Origin: Rossellomorea sp. BNER
GTDB taxonomy: Bacteria; Bacillota; Bacilli; Bacillales; Bacillaceae_B
Reading direction: 5' to 3'
Assembly: GCA_024213275.1 (NCBI GenBank)
Contig: JANAVG010000003.1
Span: 1 to 64,000 of the forward strand
DNA: 64,000 nt
Shown: positions 34,291-44,407 of the stretch, piece by piece
How the letters are laid out: each line of letters opens with the position of its first letter
How positions within the stretch are numbered: the first letter of the stretch is position 1
Translations under genes and position numbers: made by a program
Notes under the pieces: generated by a model
Database searches by the model: none
Told to the model about the DNA's origin: nothing
What the model saw: only the letters and a program-made list of their open reading frames with translations

Positions 34291-34895
34291 ATGGTATTCC
34301 CTCCTCACTAAAGAGACTGAAATTATTTTCAGTTTCACATTTCACATAGTCATAAAAGATACTTTAATAATTTATCACACAACCCTATATAATGCAATAC
34401 TACAATTAAAACCTTTCAAGAAAAATTACTTGACATTCAAATGAAACCATCATGTCCTATGGCAAATATTTCACTGATGATCTTTGAGATTGTAAAATAA
34501 GGCAGCTTAAATTATTGGGTCCAATTAAATGAATTTGCTAGAAAATTATCTTTAGACGGAGAAATTGCGAAGGTTCACTACTAGAGTATGAACCTTCGCA
34601 ACTTTTATAAAGCTAGTTAGCAGATTTATGAGCTCTCTATCATGCTTCCCTAAGGAGATAGGCACTAGAGATAGTTATTTTAATTAATATAATTCTAAAA
34701 ATAGTCACATATTACCCTAATCTCAGTCACCACGTCTTTTTATACAAATTATGGCCATAATGTTAAGGAGAATGTCCTCAAATTTCCGTTCAATATTAGT
34801 TCTATAAGCTTGTAAAACTCTGTTAAGCTTTTAATAATATGGACTTTATAGTAAAATGTTTTTAGCCAAGCATGTATATGAAGGGGGAACAATCC
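34291..34895. other. 605-base intergenic region between rpmB and the asp23-like gene
   Basis: No convincing reading frame lies here. It must hold the rpmB promoter (minus strand) and the promoter of the asp23-like gene near its right end, where TATAGT (near 34849) and TAAAAT are candidate -10 boxes. In between, TTGACA occurs at 34430-34435 without a good -10, and a strong hairpin stands at 34565-34601. The rest is AT-rich with nothing I recognise. Confidence 0.5.
34565..34606 (+). terminator. Orphan terminator-like hairpin
   Basis: TTGCGAAGGTTCA (34565-34577) and TGAACCTTCGCAA (34589-34601) form a perfect 13-base-pair stem followed by CTTTT. No gene on the plus strand precedes it in the region, so it may end a small RNA or a transcript of a lost gene. 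Confidence 0.6.
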
Positions 34896-35258
34896 ATGTC
34901 CATCGAACTAAAAACGAAGTACGGGCAAATTGATATAACAAATGATGTTATTGCAACCATTGCAGGAGGAGCGGCTGTTGATTGCTATGGAATTGTTGGG
35001 ATGGCTTCTAAAAGTCAAATAAAAGACGGTTTAACCGATATTTTACGTAAAGAAAACTTTACTCGTGGTGTAATTGTACGCCAAGAGGACGAATCCGTAC
35101 ATATTGATATGTTTATTATTGTGAGTTATGGAACGAAGATCTCGGAGATTGCTCATAATGTCCAGTCCAAAGTGAAATATACCCTTAATAAAACCGTCGG
35201 CTTGGCGGTCGATTCAGTAAATATTTTTGTGCAAGGAGTTCGTGTAACGAACCCGTAG
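34896..35258 (+). CDS. yloU: Asp23/Gls24-family envelope stress response protein
   Basis: The 120-residue protein belongs to the Asp23 family (DUF322) and matches B. subtilis YloU in length and sequence, including the IATIAGGAAVDCYGIVGMA block and the C-terminal VNIFVQGVRV. Family members are linked to alkaline or envelope stress. ATG 34896 follows GGGGGAAC and gives the family N-terminus. It lies 15 bases before fakA, a pairing seen across Firmicutes, which suggests a role connected to lipid or envelope metabolism. The precise function is unknown. Confidence 0.9.
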   Translation: MSIELKTKYGQIDITNDVIATIAGGAAVDCYGIVGMASKSQIKDGLTDILRKENFTRGVIVRQEDESVHIDMFIIVSYGTKISEIAHNVQSKVKYTLNKTVGLAVDSVNIFVQGVRVTNP

Positions 35259-35273
35259 TGAGGAGGAAGATTT

Positions 35274-36956
35274 GTGTCGATTACATCTTTGGAAGGAAAA
35301 CGTTTTGCGGAAATGGTGATACAAGGTGCCAACAATTTATCAGCAAATGCGAAAATGGTTGACGCTTTAAACGTTTTTCCTGTTCCTGATGGAGATACTG
35401 GAACAAACATGAACCTATCGATGACTTCTGGTGCTAAAGAAGTTCAAAATAATGTACAGGAGCATATAGGAAAGGTTGCAAGTGCGTTATCTAAGGGATT
35501 ATTAATGGGTGCTCGAGGCAACTCAGGTGTTATCTTGTCCCAGTTGTTTCGCGGCTTTGGCAAATATATTGAGCATAAATCATCGTTAACAAGCGAAGAA
35601 TTCGCTTTGGGATTGGAGCACGGAGTGGAAACAGCTTATAAAGCTGTAATGAAACCTGTTGAAGGTACGATATTAACAGTTGCTAAAGATTCAGCTCAAA
35701 AGGCAGTTGCTGTCGCAAAAACGGAAAAAAACTTCATCCGTTTAATGGAGGAAATTGTAAAAGAAGCAAGGGCTTCTCTAAATCGCACTCCAGATCTACT
35801 ACCAGTTTTAAAAGAAGTAGGTGTTGTCGATAGTGGTGGTCAAGGGCTACTTCATGTATATGAAGGATTCTTGGCTGAATTGAAGGGTGAGCAACTTACA
35901 GATCCTTCTACACTGCCTTCAATGAATGAACTAGTAAGTGCAGAGCATCATAAAAACGCTCAAAGCTTTATGAGTACAGCTGACATTGTTTTTGGGTATT
36001 GCACTGAATTTATGGTCAAATTCGAAGACCAGAAGCTTTCAGAACATCCATTTTCAGAAGAACAATTCCGTAATGACTTAAGCGAGTATGGTGACTCGCT
36101 TCTCGTGATAAGTGACGATGAATTAGTTAAAGTGCATATCCATTCAGAACAACCAGGTACTGTTCTCTCTTATGGACAAAAGTATGGAAGCTTAATTAAT
36201 ATGAAAATAGAAAATATGCGTGAACAACATAGCAGTATTTTAGAGGGAACGCAGCATCAATTAACGGCGGATACACGAAAAACTCAGCTTAAGCAAAAGC
36301 AAGAATATGGTATTGTCACTGTATCAATGGGAGAAGGGATAGCTGAACTCTTTAAGAGTATTGGTGCTACTGTAGTTATTGAAGGTGGACAAACCATGAA
36401 CCCTAGTACGGAAGACATTGTAAAAGCTGTGGAAGAAGTGAATGCTGAAAAAGTATTGATTCTTCCTAATAATAAAAATATCATTATGGCTGCAGAACAA
36501 GCTGCAGAAGTAATTGCAGGGGAAGTGCAGGTTGTTCCAACGAAATCAGTACCTCAGGGAATGGCAGCACTATTAGCCTTTAATCCATCAGCACCTATTA
36601 CAGAGAATAAACAAGGGATGTCAGAGGCATTAGACTATGTGAAAACAGGTCAAATCACTTTTGCTGTACGAGATACTAATATTGACGGTGTGACCATTGC
36701 CAAAGATGATTTTATGGGTATAGCCGATGGGAAGATTATAACTTCTCACCAATTTCAAGTTGAAGCAGCTAAACAATTACTAGATACAATGCTAGATAAA
36801 GACTCTGAAATTTTGACAATTCTTTATGGAGAGGATGCTACAACTGAAGAAGTTGAAGCTATAACTTCATATGTTAACAAGAAATTCGAAGATGTGGAAA
36901 TTGAAGTACATAATGGAAAACAACCATTATATTCTTTCATTTTTTCAATAGAATAA
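35274..36956 (+). CDS. fakA: Fatty acid kinase catalytic subunit FakA (DAK2 domain)
   Basis: FakA phosphorylates fatty acids held by a FakB protein, giving acyl phosphates for phospholipid synthesis by PlsX/PlsY. The 560-residue protein (YloV type) has an N-terminal DhaL-like ATP domain with the metal-binding VPDGDTGTNM near 37-46 and the GARGNSGVILSQ loop near 78-89, then a middle domain and a C-terminal DegV-like domain. It starts at GTG 35274 after AGGAGGAAG. No fakB is in the window. plsX, whose product handles acyl phosphates, lies 4 kb downstream. Confidence 0.9.
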   Translation: MSITSLEGKRFAEMVIQGANNLSANAKMVDALNVFPVPDGDTGTNMNLSMTSGAKEVQNNVQEHIGKVASALSKGLLMGARGNSGVILSQLFRGFGKYIEHKSSLTSEEFALGLEHGVETAYKAVMKPVEGTILTVAKDSAQKAVAVAKTEKNFIRLMEEIVKEARASLNRTPDLLPVLKEVGVVDSGGQGLLHVYEGFLAELKGEQLTDPSTLPSMNELVSAEHHKNAQSFMSTADIVFGYCTEFMVKFEDQKLSEHPFSEEQFRNDLSEYGDSLLVISDDELVKVHIHSEQPGTVLSYGQKYGSLINMKIENMREQHSSILEGTQHQLTADTRKTQLKQKQEYGIVTVSMGEGIAELFKSIGATVVIEGGQTMNPSTEDIVKAVEEVNAEKVLILPNNKNIIMAAEQAAEVIAGEVQVVPTKSVPQGMAALLAFNPSAPITENKQGMSEALDYVKTGQITFAVRDTNIDGVTIAKDDFMGIADGKIITSHQFQVEAAKQLLDTMLDKDSEILTILYGEDATTEEVEAITSYVNKKFEDVEIEVHNGKQPLYSFIFSIE

Positions 36957-36964
36957 TTTACAAT

Positions 36965-36992
36965 GAAATAGAAGGGGTATCCCTTCTATTTC
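36965..36992 (+). terminator. Hairpin after fakA
   Basis: GAAATAGAAGGG and CCCTTCTATTTC form a perfect 12-base-pair stem with a four-base loop. No T-run follows, so it may be a weak terminator or an mRNA-stabilising structure. Confidence 0.5.
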
Positions 36993-37054
36993 GTATGTAT
37001 AAGTGTAAAAAGCAAATTGCTATCTAAGATAGAGTAAGAAAAGGGGAATCAGTA

Positions 37055-37717
37055 ATGAAATATAAAAGTGTATTTGATATTATAGGACCTGTCATGATTG
37101 GTCCCTCTAGTTCACATACGGCCGGTGCTGCTAGGATTGGAAGGGTTGCAAGAGATCTTTTTCGTCGAGAACCAAAATGGGCGACTATTTCTTTTTATGG
37201 TTCATTTGCGAAAACATATAAGGGTCATGGAACGGATGTGGCTATTGTAGGCGGATTACTTGATTTTGACACATATGATGAGAGAATTAAAGAGTCGCTC
37301 ACGTTAGCAAAGGAAAAAGGCATGAAAATTCGTTTTATTGAAGAGGATGCCATTACTGATCATCCTAATACGGCAAAGGTAACGATAGGCGATGATGAAG
37401 GAGAGCTTGAATTAGTTGGAATTTCTATTGGTGGAGGAAAAATTGAAATTATTGAACTAAATGGATTTCAATTAAAATTATCTGGGCATCATCCTGCATT
37501 ACTAGTTGTTCATGATGATAAATTTGGAGCAATTGCCTCAGTATCAAATATATTAGCGAAGCATGCGATCAATATTGGACATATGGATGTTTCCAGAAAA
37601 GATGTTGGAAAAATGGCTTTAATGACAATTGAAGTAGATCAAACTATAGATGAGAAGGTAATTGAGGAGTTAACTACACTTCCAAATATTACTCAGGTTA
37701 CAAGGATAGCAGAGTAG
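37055..37717 (+). CDS. sdaAB: L-serine dehydratase, beta subunit
   Basis: With SdaAA this [4Fe-4S] enzyme deaminates L-serine to pyruvate and ammonia. The 220-residue protein has the GPSSSHTAGAARIGR motif near 17-31, shared by all such enzymes, and a C-terminal ACT domain from about 148. ATG 37055 follows AAAAGGGGAATC. The alpha subunit gene begins 49 bases later, with a cre-like site between them. Confidence 0.95.
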   Translation: MKYKSVFDIIGPVMIGPSSSHTAGAARIGRVARDLFRREPKWATISFYGSFAKTYKGHGTDVAIVGGLLDFDTYDERIKESLTLAKEKGMKIRFIEEDAITDHPNTAKVTIGDDEGELELVGISIGGGKIEIIELNGFQLKLSGHHPALLVVHDDKFGAIASVSNILAKHAINIGHMDVSRKDVGKMALMTIEVDQTIDEKVIEELTTLPNITQVTRIAE

Positions 37718-37732
37718 CAACTATGCTATAAA

Positions 37733-37746
37733 TGGTAACGTTTTCA
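37733..37746. promoter_or_regulatory. cre-like sequence between sdaAB and sdaAA
   Basis: TGGTAACGTTTTCA fits the catabolite-responsive element consensus TGWAANCGNTNWCA at 12 of 14 positions, and the flanks AA/TT extend the symmetry. CcpA bound here could block elongation into sdaAA. This is inference from sequence alone. Confidence 0.4.
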
Positions 37747-37766
37747 TTATCATTGGAGGGATATAG

Positions 37767-38654
37767 ATGTTTCGAAATGTAGCGGAACTAATAGAATTAG
37801 CAGATAGTCAAAATAAAAAGATCTCAGAAATTATGATTGAACAAGAAATGGAATTCACTAAGAAAACAAGAGAACAAGTCGTTTCTCAGATGGAAAAAAA
37901 CTTAGAGGTAATGGAAGAAGCAATCGAAAAGGGTATTAAAGGAGTGAAATCCCATTCAGGATTAACTGGCGGTGATGCTGTTCTAATGCAAAAGTACATT
38001 GAAAAGGGAAATTTCCTTTCAGGACAGACACTCTTGGATGCTGTAAGTAAAGCGGTTGCTACAAATGAGGTCAATGCTGCCATGGGAACGATATGTGCAA
38101 CTCCAACGGCTGGTTCTGCCGGCGTTGTGCCAGGTACATTATTTGCTATAAAAGAAAAGCTTAATCCAACGAGGGAAGAAATGGTTCGATACCTTTTCAC
38201 TTCAGGAGCATTTGGATTTGTCGTTGCAAATAATGCATCAATTTCAGGTGCAGCTGGTGGATGTCAAGCAGAAGTGGGTTCTGCTAGTGGGATGGCTGCT
38301 GCTGCGATTGTTGAAATGGCAGGCGGAACACCAAGTCAATGTGCAGAAGCAATGGCAATCACTCTTAAAAACATGCTAGGTCTTGTCTGTGATCCAGTTG
38401 CTGGTTTAGTGGAAGTACCATGTGTAAAACGTAACGCAATGGGTGCAGCAAATGCAATGGTAGCGGCTGATATGGCTTTAGCTGGGATTACAAGTAGAAT
38501 TCCTTGTGATGAAGTGATCGATGCTATGTTCAAAATCGGTCAAACAATGCCTGTTGCACTAAGGGAAACTGCTCAAGGTGGATTGGCAGCAACTCCAACT
38601 GGCAGAGAGCTTGAAGCAAAAATATTCGGAGTGTCCTTAAATAAGCGTGACTAG
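37767..38654 (+). CDS. sdaAA: L-serine dehydratase, alpha subunit
   Basis: This is the iron-sulfur catalytic subunit. The 295-residue protein has THE cluster-binding cysteines in GTICATPTAG, GGCQAEVGSA and VCDPVAG, and SGLTGGDA near 65-72. GGAGGGATATAG precedes the ATG. It overlaps the recG start by 8 bases, as in B. subtilis. Confidence 0.95.
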   Translation: MFRNVAELIELADSQNKKISEIMIEQEMEFTKKTREQVVSQMEKNLEVMEEAIEKGIKGVKSHSGLTGGDAVLMQKYIEKGNFLSGQTLLDAVSKAVATNEVNAAMGTICATPTAGSAGVVPGTLFAIKEKLNPTREEMVRYLFTSGAFGFVVANNASISGAAGGCQAEVGSASGMAAAAIVEMAGGTPSQCAEAMAITLKNMLGLVCDPVAGLVEVPCVKRNAMGAANAMVAADMALAGITSRIPCDEVIDAMFKIGQTMPVALRETAQGGLAATPTGRELEAKIFGVSLNKRD

Positions 38655-40695
38655 TTTACTAAAAAATAATGTACAAGACTTGAAAGGCATTGGGGAAGAA
38701 ACAGCCATTCAGTTAGGGGAAATGGGGATTTATACAATTAACGATTTAATGGAGTATGTCCCCTACCGCTATGATGATAACCGATTAAAAGACCTAGCAG
38801 AAGTTGAACATGATGAAAGAGTTACTGTAGAAGGAAAAATCCATTCAGAACCCTCTCTCATGTATTACGGAAAAAAGAAATCACGTGTAACATTTCGTTT
38901 ACTGGTAGGAAGATACCTTATTCAGGTTATTTTTTTTAATCAACCATATTTAAAAAAGCAGATGAACTTACAAGATATCGTGACAATCACCGGGAAATGG
39001 GATAAAAATAGACAAACTATTACAGCGCAAAAATTTTTAAAAGGTCCCCAGCAGAAGAGTGGTGATTTTGACCCTGTTTACTCATTAAAAGGGTCTATCA
39101 CCAATCATACGTTAAGAAAATTTATCCGCAACGCTTTTCAACTACACCAATCAAAAATCGTTGAGATTCTGCCTAGTAATCTACGGGAACAATATAAATT
39201 GATGGATCGTGGACAAGCTCTATATCATTTGCATTTCCCTGATACAGTAGATGATATGAAGCAGGCAAGAAGAAGGTTTGTATACGAAGAATTTTTGTTA
39301 TTCCAATTGAAAATGCAAGCATTACGTAAGTTTGAAAGAGAGCACTCACAGGGGATATCACAGAAATATGATTTAGAAAAAGTAAAGACATTCATTTTAA
39401 AGCTTCCTTTTCCACTAACAGCTGCTCAAAAAAGAGTTGTCAATGAAATTTCAGCGGATATGCTTTCACCTTATAGAATGAATAGACTTCTTCAAGGTGA
39501 TGTTGGTTCAGGGAAAACAGTAGTTGCTGCCATCAGTTTATTCTCATCTGTGACAGCGGGGTATCAAGGTGCGTTAATGGTCCCAACTGAAATTCTTGCA
39601 GAACAACATGCGGATTCATTGAATGAATTATTAGAACCTGCAGGATTACAGGTAGCGTTGCTAACTAGTTCAGTAAAAGGAAAAAAAAGAAAAGCCATCC
39701 TCGAAAGATTAGTAGCTGGTGAAATTGATATCTTAATTGGTACTCATGCACTAATACAAGAGGAAGTTAATTTTCATAATCTAGGACTTGTCATTACAGA
39801 TGAACAGCATCGTTTCGGGGTTCAGCAGCGTCGGGTGCTGAGAGAAAAAGGAGAGAGTCCTGATGTTCTCTTCATGACGGCAACACCAATTCCAAGAACA
39901 CTTGCCATAACAGTCTTTGGTGAGATGGATGTCTCCATAATTGATGAAATGCCAGCTGGAAGAAAGTCAATTGAAACCTATTGGGCAAAGCAAGATATGC
40001 TCGAACGTGTTCTTTCATTTATGGAAAAGGAATTAGCGAAAGGAAGACAAGCGTATATCATCTGTCCTCTAATTGAGGAATCCGATAAACTAGACGTTCA
40101 AAATGCTATTGATGTACACAGTCAATTCACTCACTTTTTTCAAGACCGGTATTCTGTCGGCTTGATGCATGGACGGCTCCATCCTGATGAAAAAGAAACT
40201 GTGATGAAAGCATTTAGTCAAAATGAATTGCAGGTATTGGTGTCAACGACAGTTGTTGAGGTTGGGGTTAATGTCCCAAATGCAACATTAATGATTATTT
40301 ATGATGCAGAAAGATTCGGTCTATCACAACTCCATCAGTTAAGAGGTCGAGTGGGGAGAGGAAGCGAACAATCCTATTGCATTTTACTCGCTGATCCTAA
40401 AACAGATGTGGGTAAAGAAAGAATGAGCATTATGACGGAAACGAATGATGGATTTGTTTTGAGTGAGAAAGATTTGGAATTACGTGGACCAGGGGACTTC
40501 TTTGGTAAGAAACAAAGTGGACTACCAGACTTCAAGGTGGCAGATATGATTCATGATTATCGTGCACTTGAGGTTGCAAGAGATGACGCAGCACAGTTAA
40601 TCAATACTAAACAATTTTGGAAAGATGAAGAATACCAATCTTTAAGAAACTATTTAGAATCATCCGGTGTGATGGAAGGGGAAAAACTAGATTAA
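38647..40695 (+). CDS. recG: ATP-dependent DNA helicase RecG
   Basis: RecG remodels stalled replication forks and Holliday junctions. The 682-residue protein has the N-terminal wedge/OB domain (about 60-150, YYGKKKSRVTFRLLVG), helicase motif I GDVGSGKTVVAA near 280-291, DEQH, TATPIPRT and the C-terminal QLRGRVGRG. Its length equals B. subtilis RecG. It starts at GTG 38647 inside the end of sdaAA. Confidence 0.97.
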   Translation: MTSLLKNNVQDLKGIGEETAIQLGEMGIYTINDLMEYVPYRYDDNRLKDLAEVEHDERVTVEGKIHSEPSLMYYGKKKSRVTFRLLVGRYLIQVIFFNQPYLKKQMNLQDIVTITGKWDKNRQTITAQKFLKGPQQKSGDFDPVYSLKGSITNHTLRKFIRNAFQLHQSKIVEILPSNLREQYKLMDRGQALYHLHFPDTVDDMKQARRRFVYEEFLLFQLKMQALRKFEREHSQGISQKYDLEKVKTFILKLPFPLTAAQKRVVNEISADMLSPYRMNRLLQGDVGSGKTVVAAISLFSSVTAGYQGALMVPTEILAEQHADSLNELLEPAGLQVALLTSSVKGKKRKAILERLVAGEIDILIGTHALIQEEVNFHNLGLVITDEQHRFGVQQRRVLREKGESPDVLFMTATPIPRTLAITVFGEMDVSIIDEMPAGRKSIETYWAKQDMLERVLSFMEKELAKGRQAYIICPLIEESDKLDVQNAIDVHSQFTHFFQDRYSVGLMHGRLHPDEKETVMKAFSQNELQVLVSTTVVEVGVNVPNATLMIIYDAERFGLSQLHQLRGRVGRGSEQSYCILLADPKTDVGKERMSIMTETNDGFVLSEKDLELRGPGDFFGKKQSGLPDFKVADMIHDYRALEVARDDAAQLINTKQFWKDEEYQSLRNYLESSGVMEGEKLD

Positions 40696-40733
40696 AGCAG
40701 ATTGTAAGAATCATCTTGCAATCTGCTTTTTTA
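40695..40733 (+). terminator. Terminator after recG
   Basis: GCAGATTG (40697-40704) pairs with CAATCTGC (40719-40726), with further pairing of the inner bases, followed by TTTTTT. Its right arm overlaps the -35 box of the fapR promoter. Confidence 0.85.
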
Positions 40734-40765
40734 AATTATATACTACTATTAGTACCTAGTACTAG
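40716..40765 (+). promoter_or_regulatory. fapR promoter with FapR operator
   Basis: TTGCAA (40716-40721), 17 bases, TATACT (40739-40744) form a promoter. The operator TTAGTACCTAGTACTA (40749-40764) follows at once and matches the FapR site known from B. subtilis (TTAGTACCTRGTNNTAA type). FapR would repress its own operon here, with malonyl-CoA releasing it. Confidence 0.88.
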
Positions 40766-40786
40766 TAGCGGAGGGTGAATAATCAT

Positions 40787-41365
40787 ATGAGACCTTCAAA
40801 GAAAGACAGGCAAATGAATTTAACAGAGACAATAAAGGATAATCCATTTATTACCGACGAAGAACTAGCAGACCAATTCTCTGTTAGTGTTCAAACGATC
40901 CGCTTAGATCGAATGGAACTATCCATCCCAGAATTAAGAGAAAGAATCAAACATGTGGCCGAAAAAACTTTCGGTGATGAAGTAAAATCTCTCCCGATAG
41001 AAGAAGTAATTGGAGAGATTATTGATATGGAATTAGATCAAAGTGCGATTTCCATTTTCGATGTAAAGCATGAGCATGTTTTTAAAAGAAACCGTATTGC
41101 AAGAGGACATCACTTATTTGCACAAGCTAATTCACTAGCAGTAGCAGTGATTAACGACGAATTGGCTCTAACCGCTAAATCTCAAATAGTCTTTACAAGA
41201 CCTGTTAGAGAAGGGGAAAGAGTAATCGCAAAAGCAAAAGTGGTTGAAATACATAATGATCGAACAATAGTAGAGGTAAATAGTTTCGCCCTTGGAGAAA
41301 TAGTCTTTACTGGCGAATTTGAAATGTACCGCAGCAAAAAATCCGCAAAGGATGAGACGAAATGA
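40787..41365 (+). CDS. fapR: Transcriptional repressor of fatty acid and phospholipid genes FapR
   Basis: FapR binds the operator upstream and is released by malonyl-CoA. The 192-residue protein has an N-terminal DeoR-like helix-turn-helix (about 20-50, [20 protein letters not shown]) and a C-terminal hot-dog ligand domain with [21 protein letters not shown] 40787 follows GGAGGGTGAAT; an earlier GTG at 40775 overlaps that site. Its stop overlaps the plsX start by 4 bases. Confidence 0.96.
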   Translation: MRPSKKDRQMNLTETIKDNPFITDEELADQFSVSVQTIRLDRMELSIPELRERIKHVAEKTFGDEVKSLPIEEVIGEIIDMELDQSAISIFDVKHEHVFKRNRIARGHHLFAQANSLAVAVINDELALTAKSQIVFTRPVREGERVIAKAKVVEIHNDRTIVEVNSFALGEIVFTGEFEMYRSKKSAKDETK

Positions 41366-42348
41366 AAATGGCAATAGATGCGATGGGTGGCGATCACGCT
41401 CCCAAGGAAATCATCCTCGGCACGATGAAAGCAGTGGAGCAATTTGAAGATATTGAAATTGTTCTTTATGGTGATGAAAAGCAAATCCGTGAGTATTTAG
41501 TCGACCATGCTCGTATTAGTATCGTTCATACTGAAGAGGTCATACTAGGAACGGATGAACCGGTTCGTGCTGTTAGAAAGAAAAAACAAGCGTCAATGGT
41601 TTTGATGGCACAAGCTGTTGCTAATGGTGAAGCCGATGGCTGTATTTCTGCCGGTAATACAGGCGCATTAATGACGGCGGGGTTATTTATTGTTGGGCGA
41701 ATTGATGGAATAGATCGACCAGCTCTTGCTCCAACCTTACCTACACTTGATGGAAAAGGGTTTCTTATGTTAGACCTCGGTGCGAATGTAGACGCAAAAC
41801 CAGAACATTTAGCCCAATATGCAATTATGGGAAGTGTGTACGCTGAAAAGGTACGTGGGATCCAGAACCCCAAAGTAGGACTATTGAATATTGGAACAGA
41901 AGATAAAAAAGGGAACGAGTTATCGAAGCAGGCTTTTCAACAGATGAAAGAAATTAAACTGAATTTTGTTGGAAATGTAGAATCAAGAAACATATTAGAA
42001 GGCCCTGCAGATGTGATCGTGACTGACGGTTTTACAGGAAATATGGTTCTGAAAACGATCGAAGGTACAGCTTCTAGTATTTTTTCATTGTTAAAAACAA
42101 CCTTTACTTCATCATTGAAGTCAAAGATAGCAGCGGGGTTAGTGAAAAATGACCTGAAAGAGCTGAAGAATATGATGGATTATTCAGAGTACGGTGGTGC
42201 TGCTCTCTTTGGATTAAAAGCACCTGTGGTGAAAGCTCATGGTTCATCAAATAGTAATGCTCTTTTTAACGCTATAAGACAAACAAGAGAAATGATTAAA
42301 CATGATGTTGTAAATACAATAAAGGAAGCTGTTAATCAGAATAAATGA
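41362..42348 (+). CDS. plsX: Phosphate acyltransferase PlsX
   Basis: PlsX converts acyl-ACP to acyl phosphate, the donor for PlsY in glycerol-3-phosphate acylation. The 328-residue protein begins with [19 protein letters not shown] residues ([14 protein letters not shown]), carries [12 protein letters not shown] near 95-106 and [15 protein letters not shown] near 222-236. ATG 41362 overlaps the fapR stop. It is under FapR control. Confidence 0.97.
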   Translation: MKMAIDAMGGDHAPKEIILGTMKAVEQFEDIEIVLYGDEKQIREYLVDHARISIVHTEEVILGTDEPVRAVRKKKQASMVLMAQAVANGEADGCISAGNTGALMTAGLFIVGRIDGIDRPALAPTLPTLDGKGFLMLDLGANVDAKPEHLAQYAIMGSVYAEKVRGIQNPKVGLLNIGTEDKKGNELSKQAFQQMKEIKLNFVGNVESRNILEGPADVIVTDGFTGNMVLKTIEGTASSIFSLLKTTFTSSLKSKIAAGLVKNDLKELKNMMDYSEYGGAALFGLKAPVVKAHGSSNSNALFNAIRQTREMIKHDVVNTIKEAVNQNK

Positions 42349-42389
42349 TTGAATGATTGAATGAATACAAACTGAAAGAGGGGATAAGA

Positions 42390-43334
42390 GTGGGGAAAAT
42401 TGCTTTTATTTTTCCAGGTCAAGGGTCACAGAGTGTAGGAATGGGGAAAGATCTACATGATCGTTATAGTGAAGTGAAGAGCTACTTTCAATTAGCGGAT
42501 CAACGTTTAGGGTTTAGTCTTTCTACCCTTATTTTCGAGGGACCACAAGAAGAATTAACACTAACAGAAAATACCCAACCGGCTCTTTTAACGACTAGTA
42601 TTGCTATTTTACAAAAGCTTAAAGATGCAGGGATTTCACCTGATTATACTGCTGGACATAGTCTTGGAGAATATTCCGCTCTTGTAGCATCGGAAGCGAT
42701 TTCCTTCGAGGATGGCGTTTATGCTGTTCGAAAACGAGGAGAGTATATGGAAGAGGCAGTGCCAGCAGGAGAAGGAACAATGGCAGCTGTTCTCGGATTA
42801 GATCGAAAAAGCTTACAGGAAATAACAGAAACCATCACGGAGAAAGGGAACAGTGTACAACTTGCGAATATAAACTGCCCTGGACAAATTGTTATTTCTG
42901 GTACAGTCAACGGGGTTGAGGAAGCCTCTGCTGCTGCCAAGGAAGCTGGAGCGAAACGTGTCATTCCTCTTCAAGTTAGTGGTCCATTCCATTCTCAATT
43001 AATGAAGCCCGCAGCTGAAAATTTTTCTGGCGTATTAAATGAAATTTCTATAGCTGAAGCAAGTGTTCCTGTAATTGCTAATGTTTCAGGTGAACCAACG
43101 ACAGAGGCAGGAGAGATTAAAAGTAATTTAATAGAGCAGCTTTACTCGCCTGTGCTTTGGGAGGATACAGTTACTAAACTGCTTGATTTAGGAGTCGACA
43201 CTTTTGTAGAAATTGGACCAGGAAAAGTATTGTCTGGACTTGTGAAAAAAGTAAACAGACGAGTGAAAACTTATTCCGTTCAGGATGAAGAATCATTACA
43301 AGATACCATTACTAGACTAAGAGGGGGAGAATAG
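42390..43334 (+). CDS. fabD: Malonyl-CoA:ACP transacylase
   Basis: FabD loads malonyl groups onto acyl carrier protein. The 314-residue protein has PGQGSQ near 9-14, the nucleophilic serine in [10 protein letters not shown] near 88-97 and the catalytic histidine in GPFHS near 196-200. It starts at GTG 42390 after AGAGGGG; the upstream frame extension lacks family similarity. It lies one base before fabG. Confidence 0.96.
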   Translation: MGKIAFIFPGQGSQSVGMGKDLHDRYSEVKSYFQLADQRLGFSLSTLIFEGPQEELTLTENTQPALLTTSIAILQKLKDAGISPDYTAGHSLGEYSALVASEAISFEDGVYAVRKRGEYMEEAVPAGEGTMAAVLGLDRKSLQEITETITEKGNSVQLANINCPGQIVISGTVNGVEEASAAAKEAGAKRVIPLQVSGPFHSQLMKPAAENFSGVLNEISIAEASVPVIANVSGEPTTEAGEIKSNLIEQLYSPVLWEDTVTKLLDLGVDTFVEIGPGKVLSGLVKKVNRRVKTYSVQDEESLQDTITRLRGGE

Positions 43335-43335
43335 C

Positions 43336-44079
43336 ATGTCATTAGATGGAAAGACAGCGCTAGTTACAGGTGGTTCTAGAGGAATTGGAAAAGAAATTGC
43401 TTTAGAGTTAGCTCGATTAGGTGCAAATGTAGCAGTTAACTTTGCGGGAAGTGAAGCAAAGGCGAACGAAGTGGTCGATGAAATTAAAACCATGGGTAGA
43501 GATGCCCTAGCCATTCAATGTAATGTTGCAGATGCTGACTCTGTTCAAACGATGGTTAAGGAAGTGATCTCTCATTTTGGCTCCCTTGATATCCTAGTTA
43601 ATAATGCTGGAATTACTAGAGATAATTTGATTATGCGAATGAAAGAAACGGAGTGGGATGACGTTATTAACACAAACCTTAAAGGTGTGTTCCTCTGTAC
43701 AAAGGCAGCCACTCGTCAAATGATGAAGCAGCGTAGCGGACGTATCATAAACATTTCTTCTATTGTGGGCGTTAGCGGAAACCCTGGACAAGCTAACTAT
43801 GTCGCCGCCAAATCTGGAGTGATAGGTTTAACGAAAACAACAGCAAAAGAACTTGCTCCAAGAGGGATTACTGTTAATGCAGTGGCTCCAGGCTTTATTG
43901 CAACAGATATGACGGATGAATTAAGTGAAGAGGTAAAAGCAGAAATGCAGAAACAAATTCCATTAACACGTTTTGGGGAACCAAAGGATATTGCTAAAGC
44001 CGTTGCATTCCTAGCTTCCGGTGATGCAAGCTATATGACAGGACAAACACTTCATGTTGACGGTGGAATGGTGATGTAA
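43336..44079 (+). CDS. fabG: 3-oxoacyl-ACP reductase FabG
   Basis: FabG reduces 3-oxoacyl-ACP with NADPH in each elongation cycle. The 247-residue short-chain dehydrogenase has the cofactor motif [10 protein letters not shown] near 11-20, NNAG near 88-91 and the catalytic Ser-Tyr-Lys (IVGVSG, then YVAAK near 154-158). GAGGGGGAGAATAGC precedes the ATG. Confidence 0.97.
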   Translation: MSLDGKTALVTGGSRGIGKEIALELARLGANVAVNFAGSEAKANEVVDEIKTMGRDALAIQCNVADADSVQTMVKEVISHFGSLDILVNNAGITRDNLIMRMKETEWDDVINTNLKGVFLCTKAATRQMMKQRSGRIINISSIVGVSGNPGQANYVAAKSGVIGLTKTTAKELAPRGITVNAVAPGFIATDMTDELSEEVKAEMQKQIPLTRFGEPKDIAKAVAFLASGDASYMTGQTLHVDGGMVM

Positions 44080-44120
44080 TAAGATTTTCACTATGAGAAG
44101 GGTATATTTCAATTAGGTGA

Positions 44121-44149
44121 TTTCGTTTCGAGCGGAAATCCTATATAAT
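44121..44149 (+). promoter_or_regulatory. Possible acpP promoter
   Basis: TATAAT at 44144-44149 lies 25 bases before the acpP ATG, with only a weak -35 (TTTCGT, 17-base spacing). acpP is often transcribed at a high level from its own promoter. Confidence 0.4.
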
Positions 44150-44173
44150 GACCCTTGAGGGGAGGTGACAACA

Positions 44174-44407
44174 ATGGCAGAAGTATTAGATCGCGTTACA
44201 AAAATCGTCGTAGATCGTCTTGGTGTAGATGAATCTCAAATTACTCTTGAAGCATCTTTTAAAGAGGATTTAGGTGCAGACTCTCTTGATGTAGTCGAAT
44301 TAGTAATGGAGCTTGAAGATGAGTTTGATATGGAAATTTCTGACGATGATGCTGAGAAAATTAGCACAGTAGGAGATGCTGTGAACTACATAAATAGCAA
44401 GGCGTAA
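44174..44407 (+). CDS. acpP: Acyl carrier protein
   Basis: ACP carries growing acyl chains on a 4'-phosphopantetheine arm attached to the serine of [10 protein letters not shown] (S37). The 77-residue, strongly acidic protein is almost identical to B. subtilis AcpP. ATG 44174 follows GGGGAGGTGAC; the frame opens nine bases earlier but the site supports 44174. Confidence 0.97.
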   Translation: MAEVLDRVTKIVVDRLGVDESQITLEASFKEDLGADSLDVVELVMELEDEFDMEISDDDAEKISTVGDAVNYINSKA

